NCBI GenBank assembly: GCA_029582165.1
Contig: CM055870.1
Span: 17,052,332 to 17,116,331, forward strand
Reading direction: 5' to 3'
Source of the DNA: Portulaca oleracea
Lineage: Eukaryota; Streptophyta; Magnoliopsida; Caryophyllales; Portulacaceae
DNA length: 64,000 nt
The notes under the pieces are model-generated. The model was not told the origin of the DNA and did not search any database. It worked only from the letters and a program-made list of their open reading frames with translations. The position numbers were made by a program, and so were the translations under genes. Positions within the stretch are counted from its first letter, which is position 1. Each line of letters opens with the position of its first letter. Positions 45,904-58,280 of this stretch are shown piece by piece.

Positions 45904-46123
45904 AATAGGATCTTCTTCTTCATTTCCCTAGTTGAGCGGTGGCGTAGACTCCCATGAGACGATCGATTCGGGACGATTGAGCGTCCGATGAGGTATGGTG
46001 AGAAGTGTAGACGGACTTCATCCGCCGGGAGCGAACACGTGGTGGGCTTTTCCGCGTTGGTAGGCGCTAAACCTATCACCTCGTGAAGGTAGGGTCCTAA
46101 CTTGCGGCGTGAAGACCCAAAGA

Positions 46124-46438
46124 TTATGCGACTGCGTGATCATTATCTCCATGACAATCGGTTCCAAGCCCTATGTAGTTAACACACCATGCGTGGCGTC
46201 CGGTTCTCCCGTATAAGCGGTAGCGATGACGGTCTCGGATATCATCCCACGGGCTCACGTGGGGAAGAGTCGCTAAAAGACATCGGGCTCGGCAGACGTC
46301 ATCGTGATATTCGGACTTGGGATTTGCAGCGCAATGTGCATCGAGAACATTTTGCAACGCCTTAAGATGGCGTGAGCGTTGGTGGCGGGGTCCATAAACA
46401 TTGCGAACGGATTCGGAGGGGTTACCATCGTTATCCAT
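46124..46438 (-). CDS. pre-gag ORF of the Tekay-like element, unknown
   Basis: A 104-codon frame starting MDNDGNPSESVRN, rich in Arg, His, Cys and Asp (C and H spread over residues 34-98). It lies in the 2-kb leader between the primer site (47131) and gag (45107), on the same strand. No family is recognised. Its unusual composition for the AT-rich surroundings suggests it was coding once. Extra ORFs before gag are not standard for Tekay-type elements. Confidence 0.35.
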   Translation of the reverse strand: MDNDGNPSESVRNVYGPRHQRSRHLKALQNVLDAHCAANPKSEYHDDVCRARCLLATLPHVSPWDDIRDRHRYRLYGRTGRHAWCVNYIGLGTDCHGDNDHAVA

Positions 46439-47130
46439 CTATACCATACATAAAATACAAAGCAAGATTTTAAGATCTCATCAAGGCCAAAATAAACAGC
46501 TAAATGCAATTAAAAGGAACAACTTTGCGAAAAGGTTCGAGACTCAACCAAGATAACCTCTTATAAGCGATTTAAGAAGCTCTCATTTCATCTTTGGAAA
46601 TTGCCTTAGACTTGCTTGACAATTCTTGACCTCATAAACTTAGTCCCTTTTGGACTACCTTAACACCGTCCACTTATCATTTATAACCCATGCCATGGTC
46701 CCACTTGGGACTCACTTTATAAGCTTTTCGATAACTCCCAAAGACTTTGAGAAATTTCTTGTGAACTTCAAACTCTTCCCATGGTATTCATTAACTCTTC
46801 TTACATATATTACTAGGCTCAACTCATTTTACCTAGTTTCCCCCTTACGGATTTTGACTAAAACTTTCTTAAAATCCTGGGAGAATTTCGGCAGCACCTC
46901 CCCTGTAATTAGAACTACTCCCAAATTTACAAAGTCATGAAAACCTTCACGGAAGCACAATTTACATACTAACCCAATATATAGAGCTTCAAGCTCACCA
47001 ACAATTCCCAACATATCACCTAACATACTCATACTCATCATGTAAAGGCTTGGACTCACATGCCTATCTTTCTCCTTAAGGGAGGATCCATAACTTAAGA
47101 AATCCTATAATTCCCAAATACTCAACCAAA

Positions 47131-47147
47131 ACCTGGATCCGATACCA
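47131..47147 (-). other. primer binding site (initiator Met tRNA type)
   Basis: The minus strand reads TGGTATCGGATCCAGGT. It matches the iMet-type site TGGTATCAGAGCCAGGT at 15 of 17 bases. It lies just inside the LTR end. Confidence 0.85.
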
Positions 47148-47151
47148 CAAC

Positions 47152-50100
47152 CAGAACGCCCCAACCTTAATCACGGTTAAACTCCACTTAAAGACCCTAA
47201 GCCCGCGATTAGTGTATGAACACCTTAGGTCGAATCATTACCGCCGTCTCCCAAAAGAGACAAGGCAACCACATCAAAGAACTTCCAAAACCACAAACCA
47301 ACTTAACAACCTTCACATAAACTTATACAATCTTTGGATAAAGTACAACAACTTAAACATAATTTAAACTAAACAACTCCAATAAGAAATCTGCTTGTCC
47401 TCGACTCTTGATGGACTCCATGGAGAACTACCTCGATAGCCTTGAACTACTTTGCAATCGCCTTATCCTTGCCTTGGGAGCTCGAACCTCCTAAAACAAA
47501 ATATTAAAACACGCAAAGGTGAGTGGGAGACACTCGACGTAAACCTCCAAAGACGTAAACCGCTCGAAAGCGGTTTTAGTGCGCCATTTAAAATCATTTC
47601 AAGCGGGAAGGGGTAAAAAAAAGACTTGAACAGCGTGAACATAAACATAAGCATAAACATAAATTCATGAAAATAGAGAGTAAGTGGGACCCTTACGATC
47701 GGTGCAAGCACCTCACACGCGTATGCCCAAGTTGATCTATACTTGGAATGATTGATATTAAGCGATGACATCAAGCCAGTCAAGGCACTGATCAGGAGTG
47801 CTAAAACATGGATGTTATCATAAGCATAAAATGCGGGTCCACTAAAAGATGTAAAGATATTGAAATTCATGAAACTTGACATAGCATGAAATACATGAAC
47901 TATGAGTATAACTTAAACGTAAAAGTGGACAATTTGCACCTTGGAACGCTAAAGTCTTTAGCGTTACTTGAGACGACTTTGGGAACTTGTCAACTAAGAT
48001 AAGAATAAGTAGAAACGAAGAACCGAATAAAGTTCTAAATTAGATTTATAAGTTTAGAAACTTAATAATTAACATGAAGTAACTTTTTGAGAATAAAATT
48101 TCAGGTTATAGTAAAATAGTGTTTATAGCATAACTTGAGTTAGGAAAATCGAAACAAAGTAAAAGAGTACATCTCGGAATAGAGAAAATCATAGTCTACA
48201 ACTTTGTCAACAGAACCAGAAGCTAAAAATGAGTGGAAGGGCCCCAAAATGGGCCCGGACAGAAGCTGAATATACGAAACTTTAAGCTTTTCGGGTCGAA
48301 AATACATGAGAAGTATGATGTAAAAGGTGATTCAAATAAAAGGACTTGAATACAAGAGAATAGGCTTGAATCAATGAGGAATAGGATGATTATAAATTGG
48401 AAGCTCGGATGCGAAAATAATGAGTTCAACTATGGTTTGATAATACGATATGGAATGAAAAGACGAAATGGAGCAAGACATACATGTCCAAATGTGAATA
48501 AAAGCAAGCTTGGATTAATGAACTATGAAATGAGTGATGAAATGAGGAATGAATTGGATAACATTAGAGATTATCAAGCTAGAAAGAGCTTTTAGCTAGA
48601 GCAAAGATATTGAACACGATACTTAAAGAAATATAGGAAATAAGGACTTACTAACACATTAGCTCTTGAAGAGTATACATAAGACTTACTTAGGACTCCA
48701 AGATGGTACATTTAGCCTTAAACACATAACTCTATAATGACAATATATATCCATGACTCATTTATACCTAGAACCCTCATTGGGTTGATTTGAGGCCCAA
48801 AAGCTAATAATTTACAAAGGTTATTTTGAGCAGAAAACCATTCTGGACAGCCCGGTTTCCCGGGGTCGTAACTCACACTTCCGATATCGGATGACAAAGA
48901 ACCATACCTTTCCGGAAAGCTTGCTACATGGCCTAAAACTTTCATGTTTACCATAAAAACCAAAGAGGTCTCCAAAAGGACGAAAAACAGCCCTCAAAAC
49001 ACTGACTCAGAATTCGTATTTAAAAACGTGAGGTTACGGTTTTGGTCGTAACTCGGGCTATACATGTCGGAAATTCGAAATTCCAAAGCCTATGGTTTGC
49101 TAACACCTTAAGCTATCCAATGGAGTATAAATTTGGGCAAAAATCTCACTTTTATAATTCTGTAAATTTCCAGAATTGAAAACAGTAACTAAAACACCTA
49201 AAACTCATCTTTTAATTGGATTTTCCCACTCTTAATCATATTAAAACTTAACCAAATTTCATCTAGCCTTAATCCACCATATTTCCAGAATATAAACCAT
49301 GAAAAACTCTTCATCAAAGGCCTTGAAAACCACATGCATCCATGGATTAAACATTAACTTTCATAATAAACACACTCTTGAACTCTTGCTCCAAAACTCA
49401 CAAATTCACCCAATTTAAGCATGATAACTCTTAATTCATAAACTCACAACAATATCTCAGCCCTTAAACACATAAAAACTCACAAGAAATCCACATGCAT
49501 CAACACTAATTCATCATCCACCATGAATTCAATAAGAACCTCTCAAAAACTCATCCAAACACACATGCATAAACTTGAAACTCAAACCCTAACTTAACCA
49601 CAACAATTATATACTTGAATTCATGAATAAAGAGAGTAAAAGAGATGGAATTCACCAAAGAAACATAAATTAAACATAGAATTTCAGATTAGGTTTGAAA
49701 GAAATTGAAGTGGGATTTGAGAGATTACCCTTGGAGTTAAACATGGATGAAAACACAAGAGAGAGGAAGAGGGGGATGCATCACTGGAAACCGCCGGCTG
49801 GCTGGGAAAAGTGGCCGAAACTGGCCGGAGCTGGCTGGGAGTGGACACCAAGAGGAGGGAGAGGGAGGAGTTTGAGAGTTTGAGAGTGTAGTGAGAGAAA
49901 ATGAGATGGGTGTTGAATTGAGTTAAAATGAGCCTCCCACTTCTACTACTACTATTGTATACTCCCTCACTTAATTTAAAACACCAATACTAACTTAATT
50001 AAAATCTGAAAATACAACTTTAATAAATTAGTTTTAAGTAAATAAATTAAAAGTAATTAGTTTGGTTCAAATTTGAAAAGAAGTGTGGTGTTTTGTGTAA

Positions 50101-50698
50101 CCCTTCTACTAAACATTTAAAACACACTTAAAACTATCATCCAATTACCAATGCTAACAATAAATGAGATTAAAACCTTAATTAAAAATAATAATAGGAT
50201 GATAACATTAGGAGTAATTAAATGGTAATCGAGGTAGTAACTTGAAATATCGGGTTTTTGTAGGAAATAAAATATATCGATAATAATTGGGTAACATAAA
50301 AATAAAATACAATGACACTTGAATTAAAATAATAAGGTGGAAAATTACCTCTTGAAATTATGTAAGGGATTAAAATGTAAGAAATTAAAATTGGAACGGT
50401 AAAATATATATATATAAATCGGAACAAGTAATTCGTAACCGATTCTCGGTAAGTAAATTTATAACGTAAAACGGATAAACTGAAATACTTTAACTTATTG
50501 AACGAATATGTAAAGTAACTTTTAAGCCGATAATTCGGCACCTTAGCCATCTCCTGCGCGAGACTTGTCACCGATAACTATAAATAAACGAGTACGTTGA
50601 TAAATAATAAAATAAACGCGAAAAAAAATTATAACGCGATTTAGATAATTACTGTGATTAATAAGTAACTAAACATGATTTTGGGGTGGGTTATTACA
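47152..50698 (-). repeat. 5' LTR of the Tekay-like element (about 3547 bp)
   Basis: It starts TGTAATAACCCACCCC on the minus strand at 50698. The 3' end near 47152 is damaged (GTTCTG where the relative has GTTACA). It shares several blocks with the solo LTR at 6532-9857, including the hairpin, a GC-rich CCGCCGGCTGGC segment, and the ends. Long LTRs are typical of Tekay/Del elements. Open frames within it are not genes. Confidence 0.85.
47557..47576. other. conserved LTR hairpin, second copy
   Basis: AAACCGCT, loop CGAA, AGCGGTTT: an 8-bp perfect stem, matching the one at 6989-7008 except for a paired T:A to C:G change. Confidence 0.7.
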
Positions 50699-51759
50699 AT
50701 GATGCTCGATTTATTCTAGTAAAGACATCACTTTTGACATAATTTCTTCTTTCTCTTACAACGCCCCAATGTTTCTTGACTCTTTTCGAGTGTTGGTGAG
50801 GTTAATTGGATGCTTACAAGAATGCTTTGAGTTCCCGCTACGAAAAAACTTAGGAATTATAGTCTTGCTTTTGGTTTCTTTGAACTAGTTAGAGTTTCTT
50901 TGAAATCAATAATGTATACTTGGTGTTCATTTCTAGCTTCTTCATTTTGGTGGGTTTTTTTTTTGCACAAAGCAATGAGCTTTTCATTAGCCGCAAACTA
51001 CCCCAGTAGAATGGCACTCCCGTCAATATAACAAATGATCAGTCAAAGATATCAATGCAATCTCAACAACTATCCAAGCAAAAAATCTATTGTTCGAGGT
51101 AGAATTGGGGTTTGAGTAGGGTTGTCATATCCATAGGGATAATGTGTCACACAATAGGAAATTGGTTTGGTTGGATTTAAATATTCCAAAACAATAAACA
51201 TGCATAAATGACTAAATTAAACTAACTATGAATTTAAAGACAGAATTTAACCTAACAAATAGAGACAATTAAACCTAAATATACCCAAGTTACTTAATAG
51301 CTAGAAACTAAATATTCCTCGTTCACGAAAATCCTCACCTAAATTTTAATCACAATAACGAACAAGTAAACTACTAAGAATCCGCAAATCCTCACCTGAA
51401 GGGAGAATTTACGACCCTTAATCTTCTTTGTTCACAAAAAGTAGGAATTCGGGGACTAAACTAATAACAATAATATCAAAGTGCGAGGAACGACTATTAC
51501 AATGCATAAAAGAGGAACTAGAACAAGAAATTGCAGAAAGATTAAAATTATATATCGTATCCCCCAGTGTTAAAATAATATATCGTACCCTCCACTGTGT
51601 TAACAAGGAATATATATAAAGAATAAGAAAACCAAAACATGGTGTCTAACTAAACAAGTCGGTGGCGAAAATTAACCATGCACGAGTCGCGTGTGAGAAG
51701 GCACTGGTCGTGTCTCCATTTTCTCTCTATGACGTTCTCTATGGTCCAATCGCTCACTG
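50699..51759. other. AT-rich spacer of LTR-element debris
   Basis: No coding region is supported. A minus-strand TATA-like TTTATATATA at 51611-51620 precedes what looks like the R region of an LTR. Confidence 0.4.
51611..51620 (-). promoter_or_regulatory. TATA-like box below the GAGACGC cluster
   Basis: TTTATATATA on the minus strand, about 140 bases from the palindromic cluster at 51760-51836. Confidence 0.4.
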
Positions 51760-51836
51760 CGCCTCATGAGACGCAGCTGGCGTCTCACTAATGAGGCGCA
51801 ACTGGCGTCTCGTGAGACGCGGTTGGCGTCTCATGG
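51760..51836. repeat. cluster of GCGTCTC/GAGACGC palindromes
   Basis: GCGCCTCATGAGACGC, GGCGTCTC, CGTCTCGTGAGACGC and related half-sites in 77 bases. It has a different core from the GTCACG clusters but the same layout. Confidence 0.75.
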
Positions 51837-52758
51837 TTTTTAACTCTGCTTTTTGTCTGATTTTTGCTCACTTTAGCTCCTCTTCTTATTATTTGCTTAT
51901 CAACCTACAAAAACACCAAAAATCATAATAATTAACTAATGGTTAAGGGATAAAACAAGCAAAATACTTTATTAAGGGCATCAATTCGGCTCGAAATGAG
52001 ACCGAACATCTATAGAAGCATCATACTTTGTTGACTTCTTCCTTTTGTATGTTCAGAATTGAAAAATTTGTGTACAATCTTGGGAAGTGGCCTAGACGTG
52101 TCATCATCTTCCCTAAAGAGTTGGATACAGATAGCATCAATAACACAAAGGAGGTCTCCCATTGCACGACAAATCGCATCTTACTCATTCGCGAGTCATT
52201 CAAACATTTATTCGAGGTTTGCTTGGGATTTGGTAGTAGGGTGTGGAGGGGTTTCTCGTTTGCCCATTTTACTATGGAGAAGCCATTGTGGAATTAAGGG
52301 ATTTATGGGATACTTAAATATGATCGGATGTGGCTCAGATTCTTTGTAGTTAGAAATTTTGTGGAGTTTTGCAAGGCTAATATTGTGGAGGGAAGATATA
52401 GGGCATTGCCGACAATAAGAATGTACAAATTCAGTCACCAAAATAGTATTAAGCAACAATATCAACAACACAAGGGTTAGCACACAAATTTAAGCATAAA
52501 TGATCAACACAATCATTCTCCAACCATCATCACCATAGCTGTCCAGAAATCAACTCATAAAAATCACAATCAAATCTCCAACACATGCTCAAATCAACTC
52601 CAAAACACCAAATCACTCCACAACATCAGCAATTAACAATACACCCAAATCAATCAACAAATATTAATTTTTGGCATATTAACAACCCAAAAACAACAGC
52701 CAAAACAAAGCATAAAAAGTAGGATTCCCAATCATACAAGATATTGAGTTCTACTCCA
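51837..52758. other. spacer, no gene supported
   Basis: Short frames at 52028-52349 on the plus strand have weak protein-like composition, but I recognise no domain; probably transposon debris. The rest is AT-rich with CAA-rich runs. Confidence 0.4.
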
Positions 52759-52771
52759 AACTCTGATACCA
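52759..52771 (-). other. primer binding site (tRNA-Met type) of an LTR element
   Basis: The minus strand reads TGGTATCAGAGTT, next to a likely LTR end (AGATCA at 52774-52779). Confidence 0.65.
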
Positions 52772-52860
52772 AATGATCTGTCAGGGGATTAGGAATGAAG
52801 AATAACGATATTGACAACCTTAGGATCATATAATCAGTCTGCAATCACGTGAAAACAACA

Positions 52861-53228
52861 AGTAGAAATCAATCACAATAACTCTAGTTTACTTTGGTAT
52901 GATTTTGGGAAATAATAACACAATCAACATAACAAATAACTAAAATATGTTCAACCTTTAAAGATTACTCACCTGGATTGAACTTTGGAGAACTCAAATG
53001 GTAGCATAAAGGGAAACCCAACAACACCGACTTGAATGACTCCTACTAGTAGAACTTAATCACAATAACTCTAGTTTGGTATGATTTTGGGAAATAATAA
53101 CACAATCAACATAACAAATAGCTAAAATATGTTCAATCTCTAAATATTACTCACCTGGATTGAACTTTGGAGAACTCAAATGGTAGCATAAAGGGAAACC
53201 CATCAACACCGACTTGAATGACTCCTAG
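52861..53228. repeat. about 188-bp tandem duplication in the LTR
   Basis: Copies at 52861-53048 and 53049-53228, nearly identical, both starting AGTAGAA and ending GAATGACTCCTA. The second lacks an 8-9 base insert (TTACTTTGG region) of the first. Confidence 0.9.
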
Positions 53229-53406
53229 CAAATCTGCACCAAGTTGATAGAAAGGTTCAACCACTAATAAACTCTAAAGAAGATACTCACATTGACCACC
53301 ATTAACACATTGGATAAAGAAAGATGAGGTTTATGAAGGGGTATAGAAATACCAAGCATGTATATTCGTCAAGAGGCAAATGTTGATTACATTACAATGA
53401 AAGGGG

Positions 53407-53416
53407 TATATATATA
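53407..53416 (-). promoter_or_regulatory. TATA box of the probable LTR
   Basis: Alternating TATATATA on the minus strand, about 40 bases downstream of the GTCACG cluster. Confidence 0.5.
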
Positions 53417-53450
53417 GAAAAGTGTCAAAACCCTCATTAAACCATTAAAT

Positions 53451-53755
53451 ATGACAGGGTCACAGGCATGACAAGCAGAGGTCACGAATGGGGCCTGTGT
53501 TTCTTGTGCAAGGCTCCGAGAAACCCAACACTGGGTCACGACCGTGACATTGGTTGTCACGAGCATGACCTGCCTCAGGTCATCAAAAGCCAACGGCTGT
53601 CACAGTCGTGACAACGAGCGTCACGTGCATGACTAAGCCTGGGGGAAAATGGCCTGATGATGAAGAGGATCATAGGCGTGACACACAGTGTCACGACCGT
53701 GACCAGACTTAGACTAACAGATCACGAGCGTGCACATAAGGATCACGGGCGTGCG
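53451..53755. repeat. cluster of GTCACG/CGTGAC palindromes
   Basis: About fifteen half-sites in 300 bases, many in palindromic pairs such as GGTCACGACCGTGAC and GTCACAGTCGTGAC. The same motif type occurs at 14520-14725 and 41455-41850. Confidence 0.8.
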
Positions 53756-53780
53756 TGCCCTTCAAACTTCAACATTTCTT

Positions 53781-54859
53781 CTTCCTTGATCTTCAAAACG
53801 GATTTTGAGCCTTGGAAAGTGAAAAAAAATGGCTCGAGCCCGCTTCGAAGATCATTGGTGTTGACGCTACTCCGACCCTCAGCCCCTATAGAGCCCCAAG
53901 TGTACCCCAAGAGACCATAAAAGGGGGAGTTGGCCCATGGTTGAAGGCTGGGACATACTTGGTGAGGACTTGTATGTCTTATGTCCAATCCTTGACCCAA
54001 TGAGCATCTCGAGTACTCGGGAACTCGGCCCCATCAATCATGAGGTTCCGGGAGTGACCCGAATCACATTCTTACTCTCATTCCCTCTTCTTCTTCTTCT
54101 TCTACTTCTTCGATTTCTTCTTCGATTTCATGTCCCATATCTCTACTTCCTCTTTCTTGAACGACCATATTCATCATCATCATCATCCACAAGTTTGCCA
54201 CCATGGTACAATTGTGGGGTAGACTATGAGTATGATTCTCATTGTTTGAAGAAGCTAAGTTGGTAAAATAACCCCCAACTGAATTGCACTATCTTTGCTA
54301 CTAATAGATCGTTCATGGTGGTGGTGGCTTACACGATAAACTTGTTTATAAGTATGGCGAATCTTGTGCCACCAAAAACAATAGATGCATTCCAATGTAA
54401 AACAGTATGTTTCACATGTAGCATACCCCTAACTTAAACAAGAGGTAAATGAATACTAAGCATGCACACAAATAAGAAAACTCAAGATCGTCATCATTCC
54501 TACTAACAATCAATTATGATCAACCAAAGAATGGACCCCATGAGAATTCTAACTTGGTTTCTTTCTCTCTTTCTTAATAGGTGTGGAAAAGTTTTTAGGG
54601 AATAAAGGGTGCATTATGTGAGTTCAACAAATAAAAGCTTGCTTTTCCTTTTCTTTTTTTATATACTCGAAAACACACACCCGTCCCCTCCCCCTCTCCC
54701 TCCCCCCATTTTTTCTTTATATACTCGAAAAATATGGTAAATGACTACTTTGCTAAATAGGCCGAAGTGTATCTAAGAACCAACTCGCCAACTTGTAGAA
54801 TGTTTTTTTAATCATAATTTAGTAATTATCATGGATCGATAAAAACTATATAGGCAGAT
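53781..54859. other. spacer, LTR-like debris
   Basis: Contains a (TTC)n-like stretch near 54085-54125 and (CAT)n near 54170-54185. No gene or clear element is supported. Confidence 0.4.
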
Positions 54860-57800
54860 ACTTGATGTTGAGATTTTGACATTTTCAATTGAGTCTGATG
54901 TTGCCTGCATTCAGAGACTAAGTGGGTGGGTAGGAAATCTAGAGTCACTGATGGGTACAAGCTCAAGTATTCAGGTTTGGATAGAAACCGTAATGAAGTG
55001 GAGATTTTGGTTCGAAAAGATTTAGTTAACAAAGTTGTTAAGGTCATTCAGGCTAGTGATCTCATTATGTTGATTAAGATTGTCTCAAGGCTGGATACCT
55101 TTAACATAGTAACTGTTTATGCACCTCAAGTTAGTCTTTTCGACGAGATTAAGATGCATTTTAGGATGAGTGGATGTGGTTATGCGCGACATTCCAAGTG
55201 GCGAGAATCTTCTTGTCGGAGGCGAATTTTATAGGCATATAGGAGAATCAGGTGTTGAGTATGAGAGTGTACATGGCGGGTTTGGGTTTGGGTTTGGGGT
55301 TCATAATACCGCTGCAGAGTCTCTTTTAGATTTTAAAGTAACCTTTGACTTCGCTATAATCAACTTTTGATTTAAGAAGAGAGAAGCACGTTTGGTGACT
55401 TTTGTTAGTGGGTCTTCCTTAACACAGATAGATTACTTCCTTACCGGAGTTAGTGATAAGTCTTCATGTAAGGATCGCAAGGTGTTTCTCAATGAGGGAT
55501 TGAGGACCCCTCATAAGCTTTTGGTGATAAATGTGGAAGTAAAGAACTTTAAAAGGAAGTGTACATATACTAGAATATATAGAGTCAAGTGGTGAAGGCT
55601 CAACAAAGACAAGGTTGAGTTATTGAAAGAACGGACTAGAGAAGGCGGATTTTGAGAGTTGGGTAAGGATAGAGTCTCTAGATAGGACACTGCATCAGAG
55701 TGTATTCGCCAGGCAGCAGGGGATGTTATAGGTGTCTCTCGGGGTAGAAGCATTCAATGAAAAAGATCTTGGTGGTGGAATGACGAAGTGAAAACAAAGG
55801 TAAAGGCAAAACATGAGGCATGCCTTGCAGTGCGAAGGTGTACAGAGGAGGAGGGGAGAATAGCCACTAAGGAGAGGTATAAGTTGGCGAAAAAAAAGAA
55901 GCCAAGAAATTGGTGGCAAAGACAAATGCGCTTAATAGTTTGTATGACAAATTCAACACTAAAGAAAGAGAGAATGAGATTTTTAAGTTACCTTAGAGTT
56001 GAGAGAGGAGGACAAGAGATCTAGCAAGTGTTCGATGTATTAAGGATAATGAGGGGAGAGTTTTGATGGACGAAACACAAATAAAGGAGAGGTGGAGGAG
56101 TTACTTTGATGAGTTATTTAATTAGGAGAGAAATGCCATATATAGTAGAGAAGGTTTTTGACACGAAAGGGGCAGTATAGACTGCATTACTTATCGACCT
56201 ATAACGCTTGACAAGGTTAAAGAGGCCTTGAAAAATTGAGGGGAAAACAGTGATCCCAGATGGTACTCCTGTGGAGTTTTGGAAGTGTCTAGGCAAGGAG
56301 GGTATCCACTAGTTGACATGGCTCTTTAATGATATTCCTGAGAAAGGTAAAATGCCTGATAAGGGCCAGGATAGCATTGTTTCCCCCTGTACAAGAACAA
56401 GAGGGACGTCTAGTGTTGCAATAACTACAGAGGAATTAAACTATTGAGTCATACCATGAAGATTTGTGAGTGAGTAATTGAGAGGAGGTTGAGGGAAGAA
56501 GTTGGGGTGTTTGAGAATCAATTTGGGTTCATACCGAGGAGATCAACAACAGAGGTCATACATCTCTTGCGTCACATTATGGAGGAGTATATGGAGAGAA
56601 GGAAGGACCCTCATATGGTGTAAATTGATTTAGAGGAAGGCTATGATAGGGTATAAAGGAAAGTTTTATGAGAGTGCCATGAGGCGAAAAGGGTGTAGTG
56701 TCGATATATTCGAGCCATTAAAGACATGTGCGAAAATGTTAGAATCATTCTCACAACCACAGTGGGATCTACAAAAGAGTTTCATGATGATATTGGGCTT
56801 CATCAAGACTCTGTTGTTAGTCCTTTTTTTTAATGTGGTTATAGATGAGTTAACTAAAGACATCCAGGATGATTTGTCATGGTGTATGCTCTTTGCGGAT
56901 GATATAGTTCTGATTGATGAGTCACGCGAGAGATTGAATGATAAGGTGGAAATTTGGCGCGAACCTTTGGAATCTAGGGGTTTTAGATTGAGTAGGTCAA
57001 AAACGGTGTGTATGAGATGTTCATTTAGCGGGATTAATTGAGAAGGAAACAGTGAATCCATAACAATTGGGGGGACCTTATTCATAGGTTGGAGAAGTTT
57101 CGATAATTGGGATCTATTCTGCAGAGTGATGAAGATATCAACATAACATAACATATCAGATTAACGTGAGATGACACAAGTGGAAAGCGGCCTCAGGAGT
57201 GTGGTTTGATAAAAGAATCCCGCTTAAGCTGAAAGGTAAGGTGTATCGTGTTGTAATTATACCAGTAATGTTATATGGTTTAGAGTGTTAGACTATGAAG
57301 AAATTGCATTCTCAAAGGTTGAATGTGGCTAAAATGCAGATGTTTCGATGGATTTGTGGGTTCACCAAGTTGGATAAAATTAGGAACGATGTTTGTCGCG
57401 AGAAGTTAGAGTAGCCTCTATTGAGGATAAGCTTCGTGAGAATAGGGAGGGATGGTTTGGTCATGTATATAATGGAGGAGCAAGAAGGCTTCTGTACGAA
57501 GATGTGAAAAGTTTCGTTTACACCGCTTCATCAGGGTTGTAAGCCTCATAAGTGCATGAAGCGGGTTATTAGATTCGATTTGAAGCACATGCACCTAGTG
57601 GAGGATGATGTACTTAATAGGGGCGTTTGGCGAGTTAGGATTAAGATCGTCAGGTGAGAGGATGTGAGGTACCTAGTAGGATGCCTTGTTTGGACTTTTC
57701 TTCGTGTTTCTTGTGGTCTCTATGTGTTTGTTTCTATCTGTGTTTATTAGGCTAGTATGATGATTTAGCTGAATTACCTAGTTAAAGAGCGTACAAGTGT

Positions 57801-58030
57801 GAAGATTCTATTCGTGGGTTTTCTTCTTTTCTGAGCTGTCTTTTTTAGATTTTATATTATTTTATATTTTTTATTTTACATTTACGTTTTTTTGGACTGT
57901 CGAAATGAACCTCTTTATGCACTCCCATGCATGAGGGAAGACTATCTACATCTGGGACACCTCAAACCTCGCGTTAGCGCCATTTTACTGAGGTACTTTA
58001 TATTGTATAGACTTCAAACTTAGACTTACA
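54860..58030 (+). pseudogene. RTE-type LINE, near full length but decayed
   Basis: Broken frames give RTE domains in order. The apurinic-type endonuclease runs from DVACIQ (about 54898) through WVGRKSRVTDGYKLKYSG (about 54924) and IVTVYAPQ to a TQIDYFL end (about 55428). The reverse transcriptase core keeps MLFADDIVLIDES (about 56886), so the catalytic FADD is intact there. The C-terminal WFGHV box is at about 57450. The 3' untranslated part carries GACTATCTACATCTGGG, related to the box at 40058. Stops and frameshifts split it into at least six frames, so it is dead. Same family as 39610-40145. Confidence 0.8.
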
Positions 58031-58186
58031 ATTTAACTTCGATGCCCAAAAAAAAAAAAAAACCGAGGAAGAGCCTCCCATTGAATCTTGAAACATAGAG
58101 ATTTCAGTTTAACCACAAAAAAAACAGTTTTGAGAAAAAAAAAAGGAAATCGGTGAGATATTAGACAATTTTGTATTAGGCCAAGC

Positions 58187-58204
58187 GGCCCAAATTTCGG
58201 CCCA
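58187..58204 (+). promoter_or_regulatory. two GGCCCA (site II) elements
   Basis: GGCCCA at 58187-58192 and 58199-58204, i.e. TGGGCC on the other strand, 32-57 bases upstream of the TATA box. Site II elements bind TCP factors and are common in plant genes for mitochondrial and ribosomal proteins. Confidence 0.6.
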
Positions 58205-58235
58205 TATATCCGCGGTCCAACATTCTTTGGGGACC

Positions 58236-58244
58236 TATAAAAAG
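58236..58244 (+). promoter_or_regulatory. TATA box of TOM7
   Basis: TATAAAAAG, 116-124 bases before the start codon, giving a leader of about 90 bases. Confidence 0.7.
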
Positions 58245-58280
58245 GACACGGCCTCAGAGAAATGGGGAAAAATACAAGGG

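Larger units (their letters stand above)
52774..53780 (-). repeat. probable LTR (right limit uncertain)
   Basis: It lies directly beside the primer site. It has a TATA box (TATATATA, minus strand, 53407-53416) and a palindromic cluster upstream of it (53451-53755), and ends in ...GACAGATCA on the minus strand. The outer LTR boundary was not identified, so 53780 is only a lower bound. No gag-pol is left. Confidence 0.45.

Noticed and set aside
52028..52349. Overlapping frames on both strands near 52200
   Set aside because: Short and mutually overlapping with no recognised motif. Treated as transposon debris.
53440..53770. CRISPR-like array
   Set aside because: The repeats are short palindromes with irregular spacing in a plant genome, with no cas genes. 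It is not a CRISPR array.
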